Position numbers and translations under genes: made by a program
Assembly (NCBI GenBank): GCA_948099385.1
Contig: CANUEZ040000165.1
Location: 4,662,501 to 4,726,500, forward strand
Reading direction: 5' to 3'
DNA length: 64,000 nucleotides
From: Fasciola hepatica
Lineage: Eukaryota > Platyhelminthes > Trematoda > Plagiorchiida > Fasciolidae
Part shown: positions 1 to 12,060 of the stretch, piece by piece
How positions within the stretch are numbered: the stretch's first letter is position 1
Layout: the number at the start of each line of letters is the position of its first letter
The notes under the pieces: generated by a model
The model's database searches: none
What the model saw: the letters and a program-made list of their open reading frames with translations, nothing else
What the model was told of the DNA's origin: nothing

Positions 1-289
1 CAGGGGCGAAATGGGTGGAAAAGAACACATTTCGGGCTTGGGCAGAAAGAAATGGATAAGGCGAGACTGACATCATGCACTGAGGGTTGTCATTGAAAAA
101 CACAATAGGAACAAAACAGAATGGATAAATGTGCATACGGAAATGGAACGACACGAATAGGAAGTGATAAGAGTGCTGACAAGAACGATAGATGAGCGAA
201 ACGTGGTGGAATATTGATAAGAGCATGCGGTCCGCAACGGACAGTGGAGAATGCGGTACGGCGAGGAGAGTTGGAGCGTGCAATCCGCA

Positions 290-490
290 GCCGGTGCTAG
301 TGGGTGGGGCTGACCGTGCGCTGAGCACCCAACCTGAAAAACACTTCGTGAAGTGAACACAGGAGGTGTGATTTCCCAGCGTAATTGCGCTCGCACATCG
401 TTACAGACGGCCTGCACGCCCGATGTGGTCCGGCCAAAGAGGGAGATTCGACCGCGCCCCAAACCGTTTGGATTGGCGTGAGAGCTCATT
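290..490 (-). promoter_or_regulatory. 3' UTR structured module, copy in N1
   Basis: Reverse complement aligns base for base over most of its length with the modules at 21265-21465 and 46585-46780. The core hairpin (393-428) keeps a nested stem: CACATCG pairs with CGATGTG, and TGCAG pairs with CTGTA through one G-U wobble, around a GCCGT loop. A second short stem, CACTTC/GAAGTG on the sense strand, lies at 342-355. The role is unknown; recognition of the RNA 3' end by reverse transcriptase is a reasonable guess. Confidence 0.65.
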
Positions 491-1189
491 GATGACTGTC
501 CAAAGGGCTTAGACACAACGATGATGGTATAAGGTCCAGGACCAATTGCACAGGTCGTGCAAACTTGGACAATAGAGACAACGGGAACAGCGATTGACAG
601 AAGGCCGTACAGCATAATTATCCAGGTGCACCGGCCAGGGAGTTGATCAGTTTAGTGCCCGAGGTGATTGACCGGCATTGAGGATAACCGGAAAGGAAAA
701 TGAGATGGAGAAACGTGATCTGTGTGTAGCCTAGCTGAGGATCAACGGTTACCGGTAAAAAGAACAAAGGTGGACCACGGGCTCATCGATGCAGCGGATC
801 CCCAAGACAAATGGAGGCCATGAAAGGTGAGATTAAAAAAGGAAAAGCTTATGTAGGATCTAAAAAATGCAATGGTGGCTGTAATGTTTCACCCAGAGTA
901 GTCATCCAGCAGAGGAAAAGGCTAAGCTCTGCATGAAAATACTGAAGACACCTAGCTGGGAGAAAGGCTGAGGGCAGAATTGTTGACGTCATAACTAGAT
1001 GTTGAGTTCAGTTAGTGAGCCACGCTAAGTGAGATGAATGAGACTGGATTTTCCAGTTCAGAATCGCAGAGGTTATGGTGGAAGTATAAGTGGTGGGACC
1101 TGGTGTGGAAAAGAGGCATTGCAAGCTAAGAGATATCGAGAGGCGTTAGGTTACTTACCATGCTCGTGTTATTAATTACGGAACAGTAA

Positions 1190-1262
1190 TTAGTATGTAC
1201 ATGTATACATATGTATACATATATATACACATATACGTGAACATATATATAAGTATATAGCG
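1190..1262. repeat. AT-rich TATA-type simple repeat
   Basis: Alternating ATATGTATAC/ATATAT steps. Similar arrays sit in the 3' UTR of N4 (about 22540-22592), at the inner edges of P2 and at the window's right end. Confidence 0.8.
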
Positions 1263-1639
1263 GACCAGAGGGTAGTCACTGATGCAGTTTCTATAGCGTT
1301 GTTGGGGCTGATTTTAGGGCTGCAGACATGATATAACTAAATAAAGGTAACAAATCGTACAGCTGATGAGGCATATTGGCAACCCGTGAGGAGTATTACG
1401 GTGGCTTCTCTATAAATGCGAACGCATCTGGAAGGACTTATCACAAATTAAAATCAGCAGGACCCGATAAGTCGGTATGGGAAAATAAATAGTGGACGCA
1501 GACAGGCTTTAAAATAGGTCGATGGCGAAGTCTAAGGAAAAGCAGTCAAACAGAGTTTTCAGAATTCAAAGGTGGTGAAGTTACTTAGGAAGTTAAGTAA
1601 AAGCGAGAAAGCAGAACAGTGGCTTAAAAGTCGGGGTCT

Positions 1640-3050
1640 TTCTCGTAAGCTTGACTTTCGGTTATGTGAACGACGAATAAGCGCAAAAAAGTTGGGACAA
1701 AAAAGAAGTTATCAATAGCATGCACGAATGCATACTTCGACTGAGAAGATCTGATGTGCTAAGGAGGTTCATTCCAGATTATGGAGTACGTGAAGAGAAA
1801 GAGCTTAGAGCGTAGAACAGTCCTCGCGGATGGTAATATCATACTGTCTGTTGTGGAGCAAATATCCAGTACCCGGGGAGAAGCCCAACTGGTCGGAGGA
1901 ATAGTATTGCTTAATCAATAGCTTACACAGAAATACCAGGTTAAGCTTGATGCGGCGAAACCACAATGGTTCGACTTTGAGAGATAAACTTCGCTCCCTG
2001 TATTTCAAGTTTGACGACCAACCAACAAGCTGCTTTGTGAATCTTCTTCGAATACATTTGATAATAATCCTGTCGGATTTTCTCATACCAGTGAAGATTA
2101 GGGGACAATATTCGAGAAATGGGCCGGCATGCACTTGTACATGTAAAGAAGGCTCTCCCCAAGCTGAAAAGACCCGAACAGAAGACCAAGACACTTTTTA
2201 GCTTTCGCCGTTTGGAAGACAGCAAGTTCCGAGAAGTTGAAAGAGCAAGAATAAATTAAGCCAAGGTCTCTTACTAAGGGCTGGCTGTCGACGGGCGAGC
2301 CGCCGATGCCTAGGGAACAAAGAGGAACCTGGCTTTTGTATGTAGGAAAAATACACTTTTTGGAGGAGAATTTCATCGCCCAGGTTCAGAATCATTCATC
2401 AAGAGCGGCTAAGTCAGCGAAGCTTTTAGGTATAGTAGTATTGAGGTTGCCAGACGAAAAAGTGTAGGCTGTCTTACTGTCGTCTAAGAACTAAAAGGGC
2501 ATGCCATTGAGCATTTTCGGAAACATATCAATTATATATAGGAGGAAAATATGAAGGCCTAAAACACTGCCCTGAAGAACACCGATAGTAACAGGCTTTG
2601 GATTAGAGATGTGCCCGTTAATTTAGACAACCAGTAAACGGTGAGATAAAGAAGATGTGAACCAAGAAAGAAGTGGATCGACAATGCCAAATGATCGTAG
2701 CTTTTTTAATAGGTGGGGGTGTGGTACACGATCAAATGCCTTGGGTAAGTCAAGATGAAGAACAACAAAAGATTTCCCCTTTTCAGCAGAGTCAGGGGCT
2801 AGACTCAGGAAATCCTACTGGCAAGCCATGCAAGACCGTGAACAGGGGAATCCACGTTGGTTGTCACTATTAAGGTTCAGGCTTTATAAATAGTTGCCAA
2901 TGGGATCTTTAACTATTTTACCCATTCTTCTGGATAAAATGGGGTATTGTTTATAGGGCGATAACTAGATATCTCTTGTAGAGGTCCCTTTTTATGAATG
3001 GGAACGATTACTGAGCGCTTCCAGTTAGACGGTATGGTGCTACCATTAGT
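1640..3050 (-). pseudogene. Reverse transcriptase domain remnant of N1 ORF2
   Basis: Fragments read on the minus strand in several frames: SNWKRSVIVPIHKKG...SYRPINN (about 3030-2940), GVLQGSVLG (about 2590-2570), the post-catalytic MKFS...DLGLIYSCSFNFSE block (2376-2190) and the C-terminal region down to an end that parallels the N4 ORF2 terminus (about 1640). The frame is broken many times and no continuous catalytic core survives. It is non-functional. Confidence 0.85.
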
Positions 3051-3865
3051 TTAAAGAGTGATTAGGTTAAGGAACAACAGGGGGAGATCCGGTCCGCCAT
3101 TGACAAGAGCAACTAGCGGTAAGCCATTGAGGCCTAATCGAGGGAAGGGTTTGTTATTGGATGATAGCTTAGAAATACTCCTGGCATCGAAGGGTACCGT
3201 AGAAAGGACAGAGTCAGTAAGTGGTGAAGATGGGAGAGGGGAAACGACAGCAGCTGGGGCCATGGCAGAAGTAGAGAATGCATTGCAGGCTTCGGCTATA
3301 CATTGTGGTGAGGTGATATATGAGTTATTATCCAGAATCAGAAGTTGGAAGCTGGCCTTAATATCCGCGTTTCTGGACATATGCAACATAGAAGGAAGTT
3401 GCGACTTGTTGGGATGATTCAATGCCTTGGCTTCTTGGTCAACAAGTCGTGTATTATCTTGTCGTTGAATAAGTGTGGAGAGGCGGTTTGGACGAATAAA
3501 AATTGAAAAACCGTTAGAATTACTTTGTTGTTCGAGAAGTTCATGTTACCCTGTATGGAGTAGCGAGACAGGCGACCCCTTTTTAGGTACAGCCTGGGAA
3601 GTATTAAACAATTTTTTCAGACGGTCGGAAAAGAAAAAGTAGAAGACATCCGCAGCAAGCTGAGGGTCATGGTTGAGGAAATACGCATTCCAGTCCTTTT
3701 GACGAATAAGCGTGACTAGCAAGGCCCAGTTTCTGCATAGGAACTTATCACTGGAGTGGTGTGCAGAATTAGGTGGTCCACCAAGGGGCAAATAGCGAAT
3801 AACCATTTTATGGTCACTGCCGGGGAAATATTTTACGGATGTAATGTCCATGTTGGTTGGAAAAT
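3051..3865 (-). pseudogene. Endonuclease C-terminus and EN-RT linker remnant of N1
   Basis: A minus-strand piece at 3546-3851 begins with a FPGSDHKMV block, the SDH motif that ends APE-type endonucleases, followed by a linker like that of N6 (RNxxxL...QDWNAYF). The piece at 3051-3422 continues with the IAEACNAFS and GGPDLPLLFLN motifs that precede the RT fingers. The upstream part of the endonuclease lies at 5752-6530, beyond inserted sequence. Confidence 0.85.
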
Positions 3866-3869
3866 TCCT

Positions 3870-5393
3870 CTTCTGCTCACATTCCTGTACTCCATGACCG
3901 ATTTTGGACCGCCTTCTCTAACGCACTTCATGCTGACACCTTTTTGTGGTCGACAATTATTCTACGCTTGGTGCACTTACTTTTTCTTTTTATGGTTGTG
4001 CTTTCTTATTGAGATTACTTTGAGGACAGATGATACGGTAGTGAGAGGCACTGGTTCAACACAGTTTGTTTTATTACTCCTCGGTTTCGCCTCCTCGCTC
4101 GGGTCGACTGACCGTAGACGTTCAGCTCGTTAACGCCGATTTTTGGCTGCCACTCTCAGAAAATTGTTCTTTGGGCCTGATCAAGCGTGGAGAACTTGTC
4201 CTAGTAGTATAATACCAGTTAGCCCTCACGAACACCGAACCACAATACCAACGACCCCACATTTAACTAAGACCATTGTGCCTCATTTCCAACATCCGTA
4301 CTCTCGTTATTTTGCTCACGCTAACCCTCAGCTGGAACATCTCCCAGACTGCGATCCTCCCTTTTTCAATTTCAGAACCACCCGGCCATCACGTTGCCTG
4401 GCTGTAATATATCGTGAAGACAGCTTGTCTTTTTCTCTGCCCGTCTACAACCACACCAAAGGCTGGCTACCGCGAATACGATCTAGCAACGGGGTTCACC
4501 CAAAACAAGTCCTGGTATCACTGCATACGTTACTCTGAGGCTTACTGAAGAATTCTCACTACAAGGCCCTCCCGATGTCGAAGCTGCCGTGCGAGGACTT
4601 CTAATTATACTGTGATCGGTCCAGATTCGGCGATGCCCGCCTCTTTTCCATGAGAAAGCGAACAAAACCGCAGTCAACCCTTGCCCAAAAAGCCCAACAT
4701 GGACACAGAAAACCCACAAGAAACTCAACAAAATGATGTATTTGCCAATTTACCAGCATAACCTGCCTATTGCAAAGGTCTTTACTCTTGTCTTGCCTTA
4801 TTTTGTTCCGCATGGATACGACATTCCGATTGTTGCTTATTCCTTCCTGGAACTCCATCCATCCTCCACCAGCGGCGAACTGCTGACACCAGATGACACA
4901 CATCACCTCTCACGAAAATTGTCTCACCTTTTCAAGGGGTACTATTCCTTTTCACATCCGCAAGTCTATGAAAATTAGTATTCCTCTGCGAACCTTCGTG
5001 AAATTCTTCCCTGCCTCCTTTGTCTCAACGTCAATTACCTTTTTAAGTGAACATGAATATGCAGTGCCGACCTTTTCCTCGCATTATTCTTGTAAATATC
5101 GTATTTCCTGCGTCCTAAGCCAATGTCCGTCTGAACCTTCCTATATCCGGCTGATTCACTACTATTGCCGCCGTTGACTTGAAATCAATTAGTGTTCGCC
5201 GTGTGTTCTTTGCTCGTTTTGATTCATTAAAACTCTCGGCAGCCTTATTCCATTGTTACCGTGATTTGCTAATCTCTCCTTCAATTTTGTGAAATTTTCC
5301 ATTTCATTCAGTGATATTGTAAACTCTGATCATGCTTACATGCGTGCTTCTTGACCACGGTCCAGAAATATACCATTATTATTATTATTATTA
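3870..5393 (+). mobile_element. N2: 5'-truncated plus-strand 3'-end fragment of the same family
   Basis: Sits between two halves of the N1 endonuclease. Its 4326-4360 region (CTCAGCTGGAAC...CAGACTGCG) matches the start of the 3' UTR in N4 (21001), N3 (14061) and N5 (46320). It ends at a terminal signature (GTCCAGAAATATACC followed by TTA/ATT repeats, 5360-5393) parallel to the N4, N3 and N6 ends. No coding domain is recognised. The left edge is approximate. Confidence 0.65.
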
Positions 5394-5394
5394 A
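5374..5394 (+). repeat. ATT-repeat tail of N2
   Basis: Uninterrupted ATT units directly after the family terminal signature, as expected for the 3' tail of these elements. Confidence 0.75.
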
Positions 5395-5751
5395 GATAGG
5401 TATTTATTATTTATTCGTTTTGGCCAACTGTTCCCTTTTTACGGAATTTGTCCTAATTTTGACTACCTTTTTGGCTGGATATTGACTGAGGCTCACTGTC
5501 AAAGGTATGATCGTGTTTGTAATTATATTTTTACTCGGTAATAGTACCGTAGAATTTGCAGAGCAATCGTGTTCTTGATTTGGGTTCTGCATCGATTTGG
5601 GCTACGCGTTGCTTTGAGGCTCCAAGGAGCTATCCAGAACGATTGAAGCTTATTAGTCGGTGAATCGATAACTGAGTCGTTGGTCAGGCTTCACCCGGAC
5701 CAGGACTTGAGCCTTTTGGTCGTTACAACGGACACTTCGATTAGAAGCATG
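5394..5751. other. Unassigned sequence between N2 tail and N1 endonuclease
   Basis: About 360 bp with no gene or repeat I can name. It is AT-rich at the left and lies inside the interruption of the N1 endonuclease, so it arrived with N2 or is part of a further insertion. Confidence 0.4.
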
Positions 5752-6530
5752 TTATGGGTAAATTACTGATCCAGTGTGTTCCCCGTTTCTGGTAGGTTCG
5801 ACATCTTGCTTTATCCAGCCACGAAGAAGAGTGCTAGTTATCTGGTCCATAAGACTGGGAGGAGCCGTTATTGTAGGCCAACAAATTTGAAGGGGATTAA
5901 AGTCACCCGCAATGAGCTTGGTTCCAGAATGAAGGAAAGAGAGGCACTCGAAGGACCTAATGAGAAGTGGAAACAGCAAACTGAGGGAATTTTGCGAGCG
6001 ATACTTGCAGCCATTATAAAGAACGGTGAGCTGGAGGTTGATATGGAACCAAAGAGAATTAGGAATAGAATCGAGCGCAGTACGTTGAACAGGGGTCGTG
6101 GTGTAGATTTTCCTGAGGTAGGCTAGGAACCCACCACCGTGCCGGTTCGGTCTGTTGGTCCTCAGAAGACTGCACCCTACCAAAGATATTTGAACATCGG
6201 GAGTTCTCTCAGACAGGCAGGATTTCGTTATTAAGATAATGTCATAATTCACGCATGGTCACCAACCTCGCTTTTGTACCGCGAGTGCTCTACCAGCTGA
6301 GCTACGAGGCCACGCCGGAGGACCTTCGACTTTCTGCATATGGATCACAGTATACCCACCCAAATCACAGTAGCACATGGCATCCACCACAGTGAACTAG
6401 ATTGTAATTTGACTGCCTACAGCAGGATTTCCCTTTGTACTGCAGAAAGTCGAAGATCCTCCGGCGTGACCTCGTTAAGTCATAATTATTTCTGACGATA
6501 AGTATTTCTTAGGTGTAGGAGTTTGTCAAG
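5752..6530 (-). pseudogene. APE-type endonuclease remnant of N1 ORF2 (split by a SINE)
   Basis: Minus-strand motifs in order: DIILITKSCLS (the catalytic-Glu segment, here with Lys in place of Glu), RHGGGFLAYL, and LIAGDFN (catalytic Asp kept), ending at a TRN block. The N-terminal strand (LHLRNTYRQ) lies beyond 6487 because the SINE at 6250-6478 was inserted between them. The missing Glu and the two insertions make it inactive. Confidence 0.85.
6241..6487 (-). mobile_element. Fold-back tRNA-derived SINE with 9-bp target duplication
   Basis: Body 6250-6478 is flanked by the direct repeat GTCATAATT (6241-6249 and 6479-6487). On the minus strand, 6312-6250 reads as a tRNA-like head: the A-box-like TAGCTCAGCTGGTAGAGC (about 6303-6286), an anticodon stem CTCGC/GCGAG with a 9-nt loop, and no convincing T arm. 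About 36 bp (6302-6338) is repeated inverted at the other end (about 6440-6475), so the insert is a head-to-head inverted dimer with one truncated half. The host N1 endonuclease reads on across it. A functional tRNA is excluded by the missing T arm and 3' acceptor strand. Confidence 0.75.
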
Positions 6531-8210
6531 AATAGAAAGCGAGTTGAATAAGGCTCAAGATATGCCATTTGCGGGACGTGGTATAGGCACATCCGTGGGT
6601 AGTGTAGGTTGGAACCAAGCAGGCTATCGCGATTGGAAGGAGTGGAGATCAGGGTCAAAGGGGAATATGTTGATGTTGTGGCTAGTGGAGGTTCAGATGA
6701 GGTGGCTTCCAGCCAAGCTGGAGTAGATGCTGCAGTGAGAGGGACTCCTGAGGAGTAGCGAAACTGGGCATCAAAGAAGGAAGAAATGTCAAAGCAAACG
6801 AAAAAGCCTGTGGGGTTTGGCGGGTCGATATCAGACAGGGGTGATTAGTAGCAGTTGTGAGTACTGGCTGAAGAAGGGTGCAGAGGGCAGGGTAGAAAAT
6901 TTGCGAGGAATAGGGGTGTACGGTGGTGGATTAAGCTGCACCTTGTGGGAGGGGTAACTTGAGTTGAGTGGAACACCAAATATGGAGCAGTTAGTAGCAG
7001 GAAAAGTAGAGATAGTTGTCAGGTGGAGAGTACGACGTGAGGCAGAGTGGACAGCGTGTGGAGGTCAAATTTTGTTATTGGCATGTAGTGAGCCCCGTGA
7101 ATTTGTAGGGACAACCGATGTATTGGAGCAGGGGTTATTTTCCAAGGTCGAAACCGGATTCGGTGTATTGGGGCAAGTTGATTCAAGAGAGGATAGTTGA
7201 ATGGAGGAGGGGTTTGTGAGAAAGGTGGGAAGACTGGTGGACCTATTCCTCTGGATGGCGAGCAGTTTACCATCGGAGGGAACAGAGAACGAATTAGAGT
7301 TGGGGGTGTACCCAACAGGCGACGAAGTGGGAGAGCAAGGCAATCGTTGGCTTCTTTTACTGTGTGGCACTAAGAGGGGTAAGGGAAAATTTCTAGGTCA
7401 ACAGTAATGGGATCAGATTTTAAAGAGTTCAGTGCTGGGGCAGATGGGGAGGAAGTGGGCGGTTGGGAAGACGTAGGAGAAGCGTGTGAGGATAAAGCAG
7501 TGGGAACTTGAGAAGAAGCGATGGAGCGACCAGCTGTCTGAGTCGAAGGTTCAGGACTTTCAGGAGTCTTCCTGGAGGGCAAAGTTAGGGTAGATCTAGT
7601 AACTTCCCTTTAAGGAGGGGTTTTATATTCGGCTATTTTTATGTTTTTTATGGGGGAATTAGAAGCTATACTGTTACGCATTTTGATGAATCCTTTGGCA
7701 GATAGATCGTCTGCAAAACGCATAAGGATTGGATAGCTGAAGCGTTGAACTGGTTCACGCAGCCTTGTAATTTGACAAGGAAAACGGGCCATACCATACG
7801 CACTCAACAGTGCATGCTTGACATGCTCAAGGGGTATTTTCTCTGGGACATTAAACACGACTGCATTATAGGAGCTTCTTGCTCTTATGAGAACTTCGGA
7901 TGCAACGGAGTCGATAAAGCGACCGGACGCTGTCAGGTTTTGTAAGGTGGAGTGTTCGAAGCGTTCAGTGAGGTCACAGTAGGAGGGCGAGTTTAGATAC
8001 CGTTTCTTCCAACTTCAGAAGCTGAGACTTTATATCTGGGATGCTTCGGTCTGAAGCAGCTGTTCCTTCCGTCGCCAAGAGTACAAGGTCAAAGAGGTCA
8101 ACCGAACTTTGTTTCGGGGCCACAGGGGTTTGAATACGCCTATTTTTCCTAGTAACCTGAGCATGAGTGAATCGGGTTTTATTGGAAGTATTCTTCATTA
8201 CACGTGGCAT
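6531..8210 (-). pseudogene. ORF1 remnant of N1
   Basis: The minus-strand start MPRVMKNTSNKTRF (8210) parallels the MPSRS start of N4 ORF1. A leucine-rich possible coiled coil follows (SQLLKLEETVSKLALLL). The 7858-7610 piece, with VFNVPEKIPL and PILMRFADDL, matches the RRM-like block of N4 ORF1. A Pro/Ser-rich tail fills 7582-7065. In L1-type ORF1 proteins such a layout belongs to an RNA-binding chaperone; this role is inferred. Frames are broken at about 7960, 7600 and 7370. Confidence 0.75.
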
Positions 8211-8260
8211 ATTGAAGTTAGGCGGAAAAATAACGGCAAACTGGAGCCAGGTTAGAGTTT

Positions 8261-8528
8261 ACAGCCGAAAAAACCCTGAATTTTTCCGGGTTATTTGGAT
8301 GCCCTAAAAAGGTGTTATTTTCAGTATTTTCTAAGACAGACGGACGAAAATCATAACGACAACAGCAAGCAACACGGCCTGGTTAGCGCAGCAGTAATTG
8401 ATTTGCCGCCACAGGGAAGGATTTTCACTTCGCTACCATACGCGAATTAGCCTAAAGCAGAAAGAAGGTTTTGGAACCAATGGGTGCTTTAGCACTCCGG
8501 AAGAAAAGAATTTTTCTGAAATCTCCCA
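8261..8528. other. No gene; weak tRNA-Met-like head
   Basis: Lies between the N1 ORF1 start and the palindrome edge. GGCCTGGTTAGCGCAGCAGT (about 8378-8397) resembles the 5' portion of an elongator tRNA-Met, but nothing downstream completes a cloverleaf. It is possibly a SINE head, or chance. Confidence 0.3.
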
Positions 8529-9884
8529 CTCTCTCCACAAAAGGGGCGTTCATTCGGTATATAACTGACTCAACCAACGTTCGGTCGCCAAGCTACACAT
8601 CCAGTTTTCGGCTGAATTTTTGTTCTTTATCCGCAGTGTTACCGCATTTTATCGTCTGATCTTCAGTCCTAACCCTTTCCGCATATCGCAGAGCGCCATT
8701 GCTTGTTTGCTTCTTCCTTCGAAATCTTTTTTCAAAGTTAACAAAAATCCCTCTTTGGTCCTCAAGTCGTGCAGTCCTCCGTTCGTAATATTTGTGCGTA
8801 AGATTGCTGTTTCTACTACTGAAAATCGGCCCCACCTGGATTCGGCCGGCCTGACAATCTCACGCTACGTTCAAATTTGCCGCTCTCTGCCATAACGAGG
8901 AACGGTAATACTTTCTTCCATATTGTATCGAGTGCACATACTTGTATGACCCTCTAAGAATTTTGCTTTCACTTTCAAATATACCATTTGACCTTGCATT
9001 GAGTCACGCTTTAGGGTTATCTGAGATGAACTGCTATTGTTATTATTTTTGTCTTTTCGCACCTCTTGCCGGCATATTGCTTAGAGTGGTATTACTAAGG
9101 TATGTACTGCTTTTTCAGCTTTCTTTAAAACAGCTTACAGGCTCATTTTAAGGAGATTCAGGAAACCCTTCCCCACTCATCAACACCCATAAAAGAAACA
9201 ACACCATCCCAATTTTATCAACTATCTTCGCTGAAATTCCGACTCTTTTTTCAATGCTCCAAATATTAGTCACTTATTGGATCCTCACCGTTACCTCGAG
9301 CGTGAGTCGTCCACCTCGAAATTTATTGCGATTCTATTCGACGGTCTCATTTTCTGTCTCTACTCTGCTGCCGCTATCCAGTTGCGGTCTTTGCTTTGTT
9401 GTCCGATCCGGGGCGTAAGCGTCTAGAAGGAAACACCTTCGATGTTCGGTGATCGTAAAATTGCTTAATTTGTTGTGTATAATACCATAGCTACTTGGAA
9501 TCAACTTTGTTTTTGAATGTGTCGAAATTGGTTGCCACGTTTCGCTCAAATATGCCATTGGTTGATCTTCGCATACATAAATCCCTAAATTTTGAGATTT
9601 TTGTATGGTTCTCATTCACCGAAAAACCATTTTTGCCCGTTCTTAAAGAGTCCGCGTCTGTGCATTGGTTTTGTTCCCGTCAAACCATGCCGAAATTTCT
9701 TACGGTTGCTTGTCCGAAGCCTGATTAGGGCGAGCGTCTAGTGAGATAACTTAAGGCGTGCGCCAACGATGGGCGTATGCAAAGCGCTGCGGGATCCCAA
9801 AGGAGCAGTACTCGACTTGCTGACAAAGTAAGTGAACCGAACTGGAGTATGTTCAATATGTATATTCATACTGAACGCGTGCAA
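8529..9884 (+). other. No recognised gene (outer part of P1 left arm)
   Basis: Only short, unlike open frames on both strands. I recognise no domain or tRNA. The sequence is mirrored at 40861-42217. Confidence 0.6.
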
Positions 9885-11110
9885 CATGGCTCATCACGTG
9901 CCATTGTATAAGGCTGCAAAAGCTGTCATCACGTTAACCCCACTCTCCACTCTTTAAGTTTTCCAACCATTTATCAGCCGATGGGTTCGTCAAAAACCGT
10001 CAAAAAATTGCTCGAGCTACGTCGTTCAAAAACATCAGAATACACACTGATGAATCTCCTCTGCAAGGAGAGAAGTTTCGCAAATAGGAAAGCAAACCCG
10101 CACATTACACTGGCCCAAAGCCAACAGAACCCATGGATGCATCACTGTATACTCTTATGGACAGGGCTTCAGCCAGAGCACCCACGACCTGCGCGGCCCA
10201 TTCGGAGTCACTGGGCTTTGTTCAGTCTGGTCCCGAGGGTCCCACGCAGCTTTTGTGCGATCTACTCCGGGTTACGGCACATTTTACCGACACGTCTGAG
10301 GATGGGTGAGCTCCACTCATAATGCACGCAACAAACTTCTCCGGCCACTACCAATGGCTGTCATCCTTCCTTCGGGCAAACTATCAAGTCATCACATCAC
10401 GGACCTTCTTATTCTAATGCCAGTGATGGAGCAAGGGTAGGCATTGGGCCCTACAGCCACAACACAGGTACCTCGCCTGAACTTCATCTGAATAACAAGC
10501 CTGCACCCCTTTTGAGGCTACGAACCCCTCTCGCATCACGGCCCATATCGAACGTGCTAATGCCAGATCACCTCGATACAATGTATGACATGCACTTACC
10601 ATTATTTGGACCCCTCTCCATTTGCAAAATCATCGAATCCCTATGGTAATAGCACTCCAAATGATGACCATTGTTTTCATAGGCACATTCCTCCACTGTC
10701 CGTGCCCCAACATTGGCAACTCCGCACGCCAACGTTGCCGGCTGCCCCTTCCTGACCCCTACTTTCGTGTGGAAACCTGCATCCCAGATCGAGGCCGGTA
10801 AAGGACCACAATGCTATAGAATGTCCTACCAACATCCCAACTTCGACAAATACAAATGTCAACACCCCAGAAATTCTAGCTTCCCTAACATTCTAAAGAA
10901 GCAATCCATATCCCACTTTGGGGCAGACCGACACTGTAGTATCACCAGCCCTTCCGACTCTCGTAGCGCGCCGTACTACCAAACAGCTACAGATCAAACC
11001 CTCCAATTCTCGATGCGGATTTTCCACCCGCATAAGGGTCTTCAAGTCGGACCGCGAATCTCAACTATTTCACGCTACACAACCTACTTGACCAACCGAG
11101 TTACCCAGCA
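9885..11110 (+). pseudogene. ORF1 remnant of N3
   Basis: GCGTGCAACATGGCTCA...GCCATTGTA at about 9888-9915 is nearly the same as the N4 ORF1 segment at about 16217-16248 inside the RRM-like block. The rest (to about 11110) is Pro/Ser/His-rich in mixed frames like the N4 ORF1 tail. The 5' half of ORF1 is not found upstream. In the mirror arm this position adjoins the 1.9-kb N7 segment. Confidence 0.6.
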
Positions 11111-11159
11111 CTAGATACTTATGACAGTGTCTCGTTTATTCCCTTTGATAGCCGGTCCA

Positions 11160-12060
11160 TATTAAACAAAATTCAGCGCCCGCATTATCTGACCGCTAGT
11201 TCTGATTAGGATATCATCTTGATCACCGCAGCACGGTTGACTTATCACACTCCAACGGACCGGATTTCTCTTGTAGGCCACACTGTCTTCAGATTAAGCA
11301 GGAAAATCCGGCGCGGCGCGGGTTCTCTGGGATTTGTCAAACAGACCTTGAACACAACAACATTTCAGCTCCCCTGCTTGACTCCTTTCCCGAATAACTT
11401 AGGGTTACTGTCCACATTTCCGGCCCGCAGCTTCACGTTGGATGCATTACCCGTTCACCAAATGAAAACTCCTCTGGACTCCCTCGCCTAAATGATGCAT
11501 TTGAATGCCTCTCTCCATTCCACTCAAGCGCGAAGATTATTGCTGGTGACTATAGCCGACCTTAGAAAACTTGCCCACGTTTATCTTCATCTGCTAACCT
11601 TTTGTCGTCTGTAATAAGTATTATCATAGGAGGGTGCGTACAGCATATCCGCCCTCCTACGAGGGAAAACAGCACTTCAGTCCTCATCTTCACCCGCAGC
11701 ATCCCTCAGATAGTAGTTAATCTCCCAAAACCTCCACGGTAGCGTTCGCACTAAGGTATAATGCCGCATTCCTACTAACCCACGGCCCGCCTTGAAGTTT
11801 CACCGCATTAAGCCCTTTCCCCCCTGACTGGAAGCTTCTCCCTACGACCAGTCGACAAGCCGATTGGAGTAAGTTTTTCCCTCTAGTGATACACAGCACG
11901 CTAACGATATTTTCCGTGCACAGCTCTCCGGATGTCTTGAGAAGATCACCTGCCTCCCCAGCAACGGAATAACAAGAAGTCCTATACAACATCTCTGCAA
12001 ACCAATGTGTCAAATTTCAAAATATCTATGAAACTACACACGACTTTGAAATTCTTGTTT
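11160..12060 (+). pseudogene. Endonuclease remnant of N3 ORF2
   Basis: Starts near NARSI-like and LIT-like strands (11140-11225). It has an RRGAGSLGFVK block (the GGGC motif decayed), a GGCVQH..PPTREN block at about 11630-11670, and a SDW...SKFF stretch near 11830-11880 that parallels the linker of N4. Catalytic residues are largely lost. The same pieces occur mirrored at 36807-37707. Confidence 0.7.

Larger units (their letters stand above)
1..1639 (-). other. 3' UTR of N1 with inserted AT-rich sequence
   Basis: No gene is visible. About 711-760, read in reverse, matches the start of the N4 3' UTR (a CTCAGCT...CACAC motif just after ORF2). About 290-490 matches the conserved 3' UTR hairpin module. 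In N4 the first motif lies only about 175 bp after ORF2, but here it lies about 900 bp away. Extra sequence of roughly 0.7 kb, including the AT-rich array near 1190-1262, therefore separates them and is unassigned. Confidence 0.6.
1..8260 (-). mobile_element. N1: old degenerate non-LTR retrotransposon copy (CR1/Jockey-like)
   Basis: Read on the minus strand, recognisable pieces follow the family order: ORF1 (about 8210-6531), APE-type endonuclease (about 6530-5752, then about 3865), linker, reverse transcriptase (about 3050-1640) and 3' UTR running off the window start. It is interrupted twice: by a SINE inside the endonuclease (6250-6478) and by a plus-strand fragment (about 3870-5750) that separates the TRN motif from the PGSDHK motif of the same endonuclease. 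Every coding piece is broken by stops and frameshifts, so this is a fossil. Family assignment comes from residue-level likeness to N4; the clade name is inference. Confidence 0.85.

Noticed and set aside
6281..6312. Functional tRNA gene on the minus strand (A-box TAGCTCAGCTGGTAGAGC)
   Set aside because: The anticodon loop is 9 nt, there is no T arm or matching 3' acceptor strand, and it lies within a duplication-flanked insert. Kept as a SINE head.
8378..8400. tRNA-Met gene
   Set aside because: Only the first ~20 bases resemble tRNA-Met; no anticodon stem or T arm follows.
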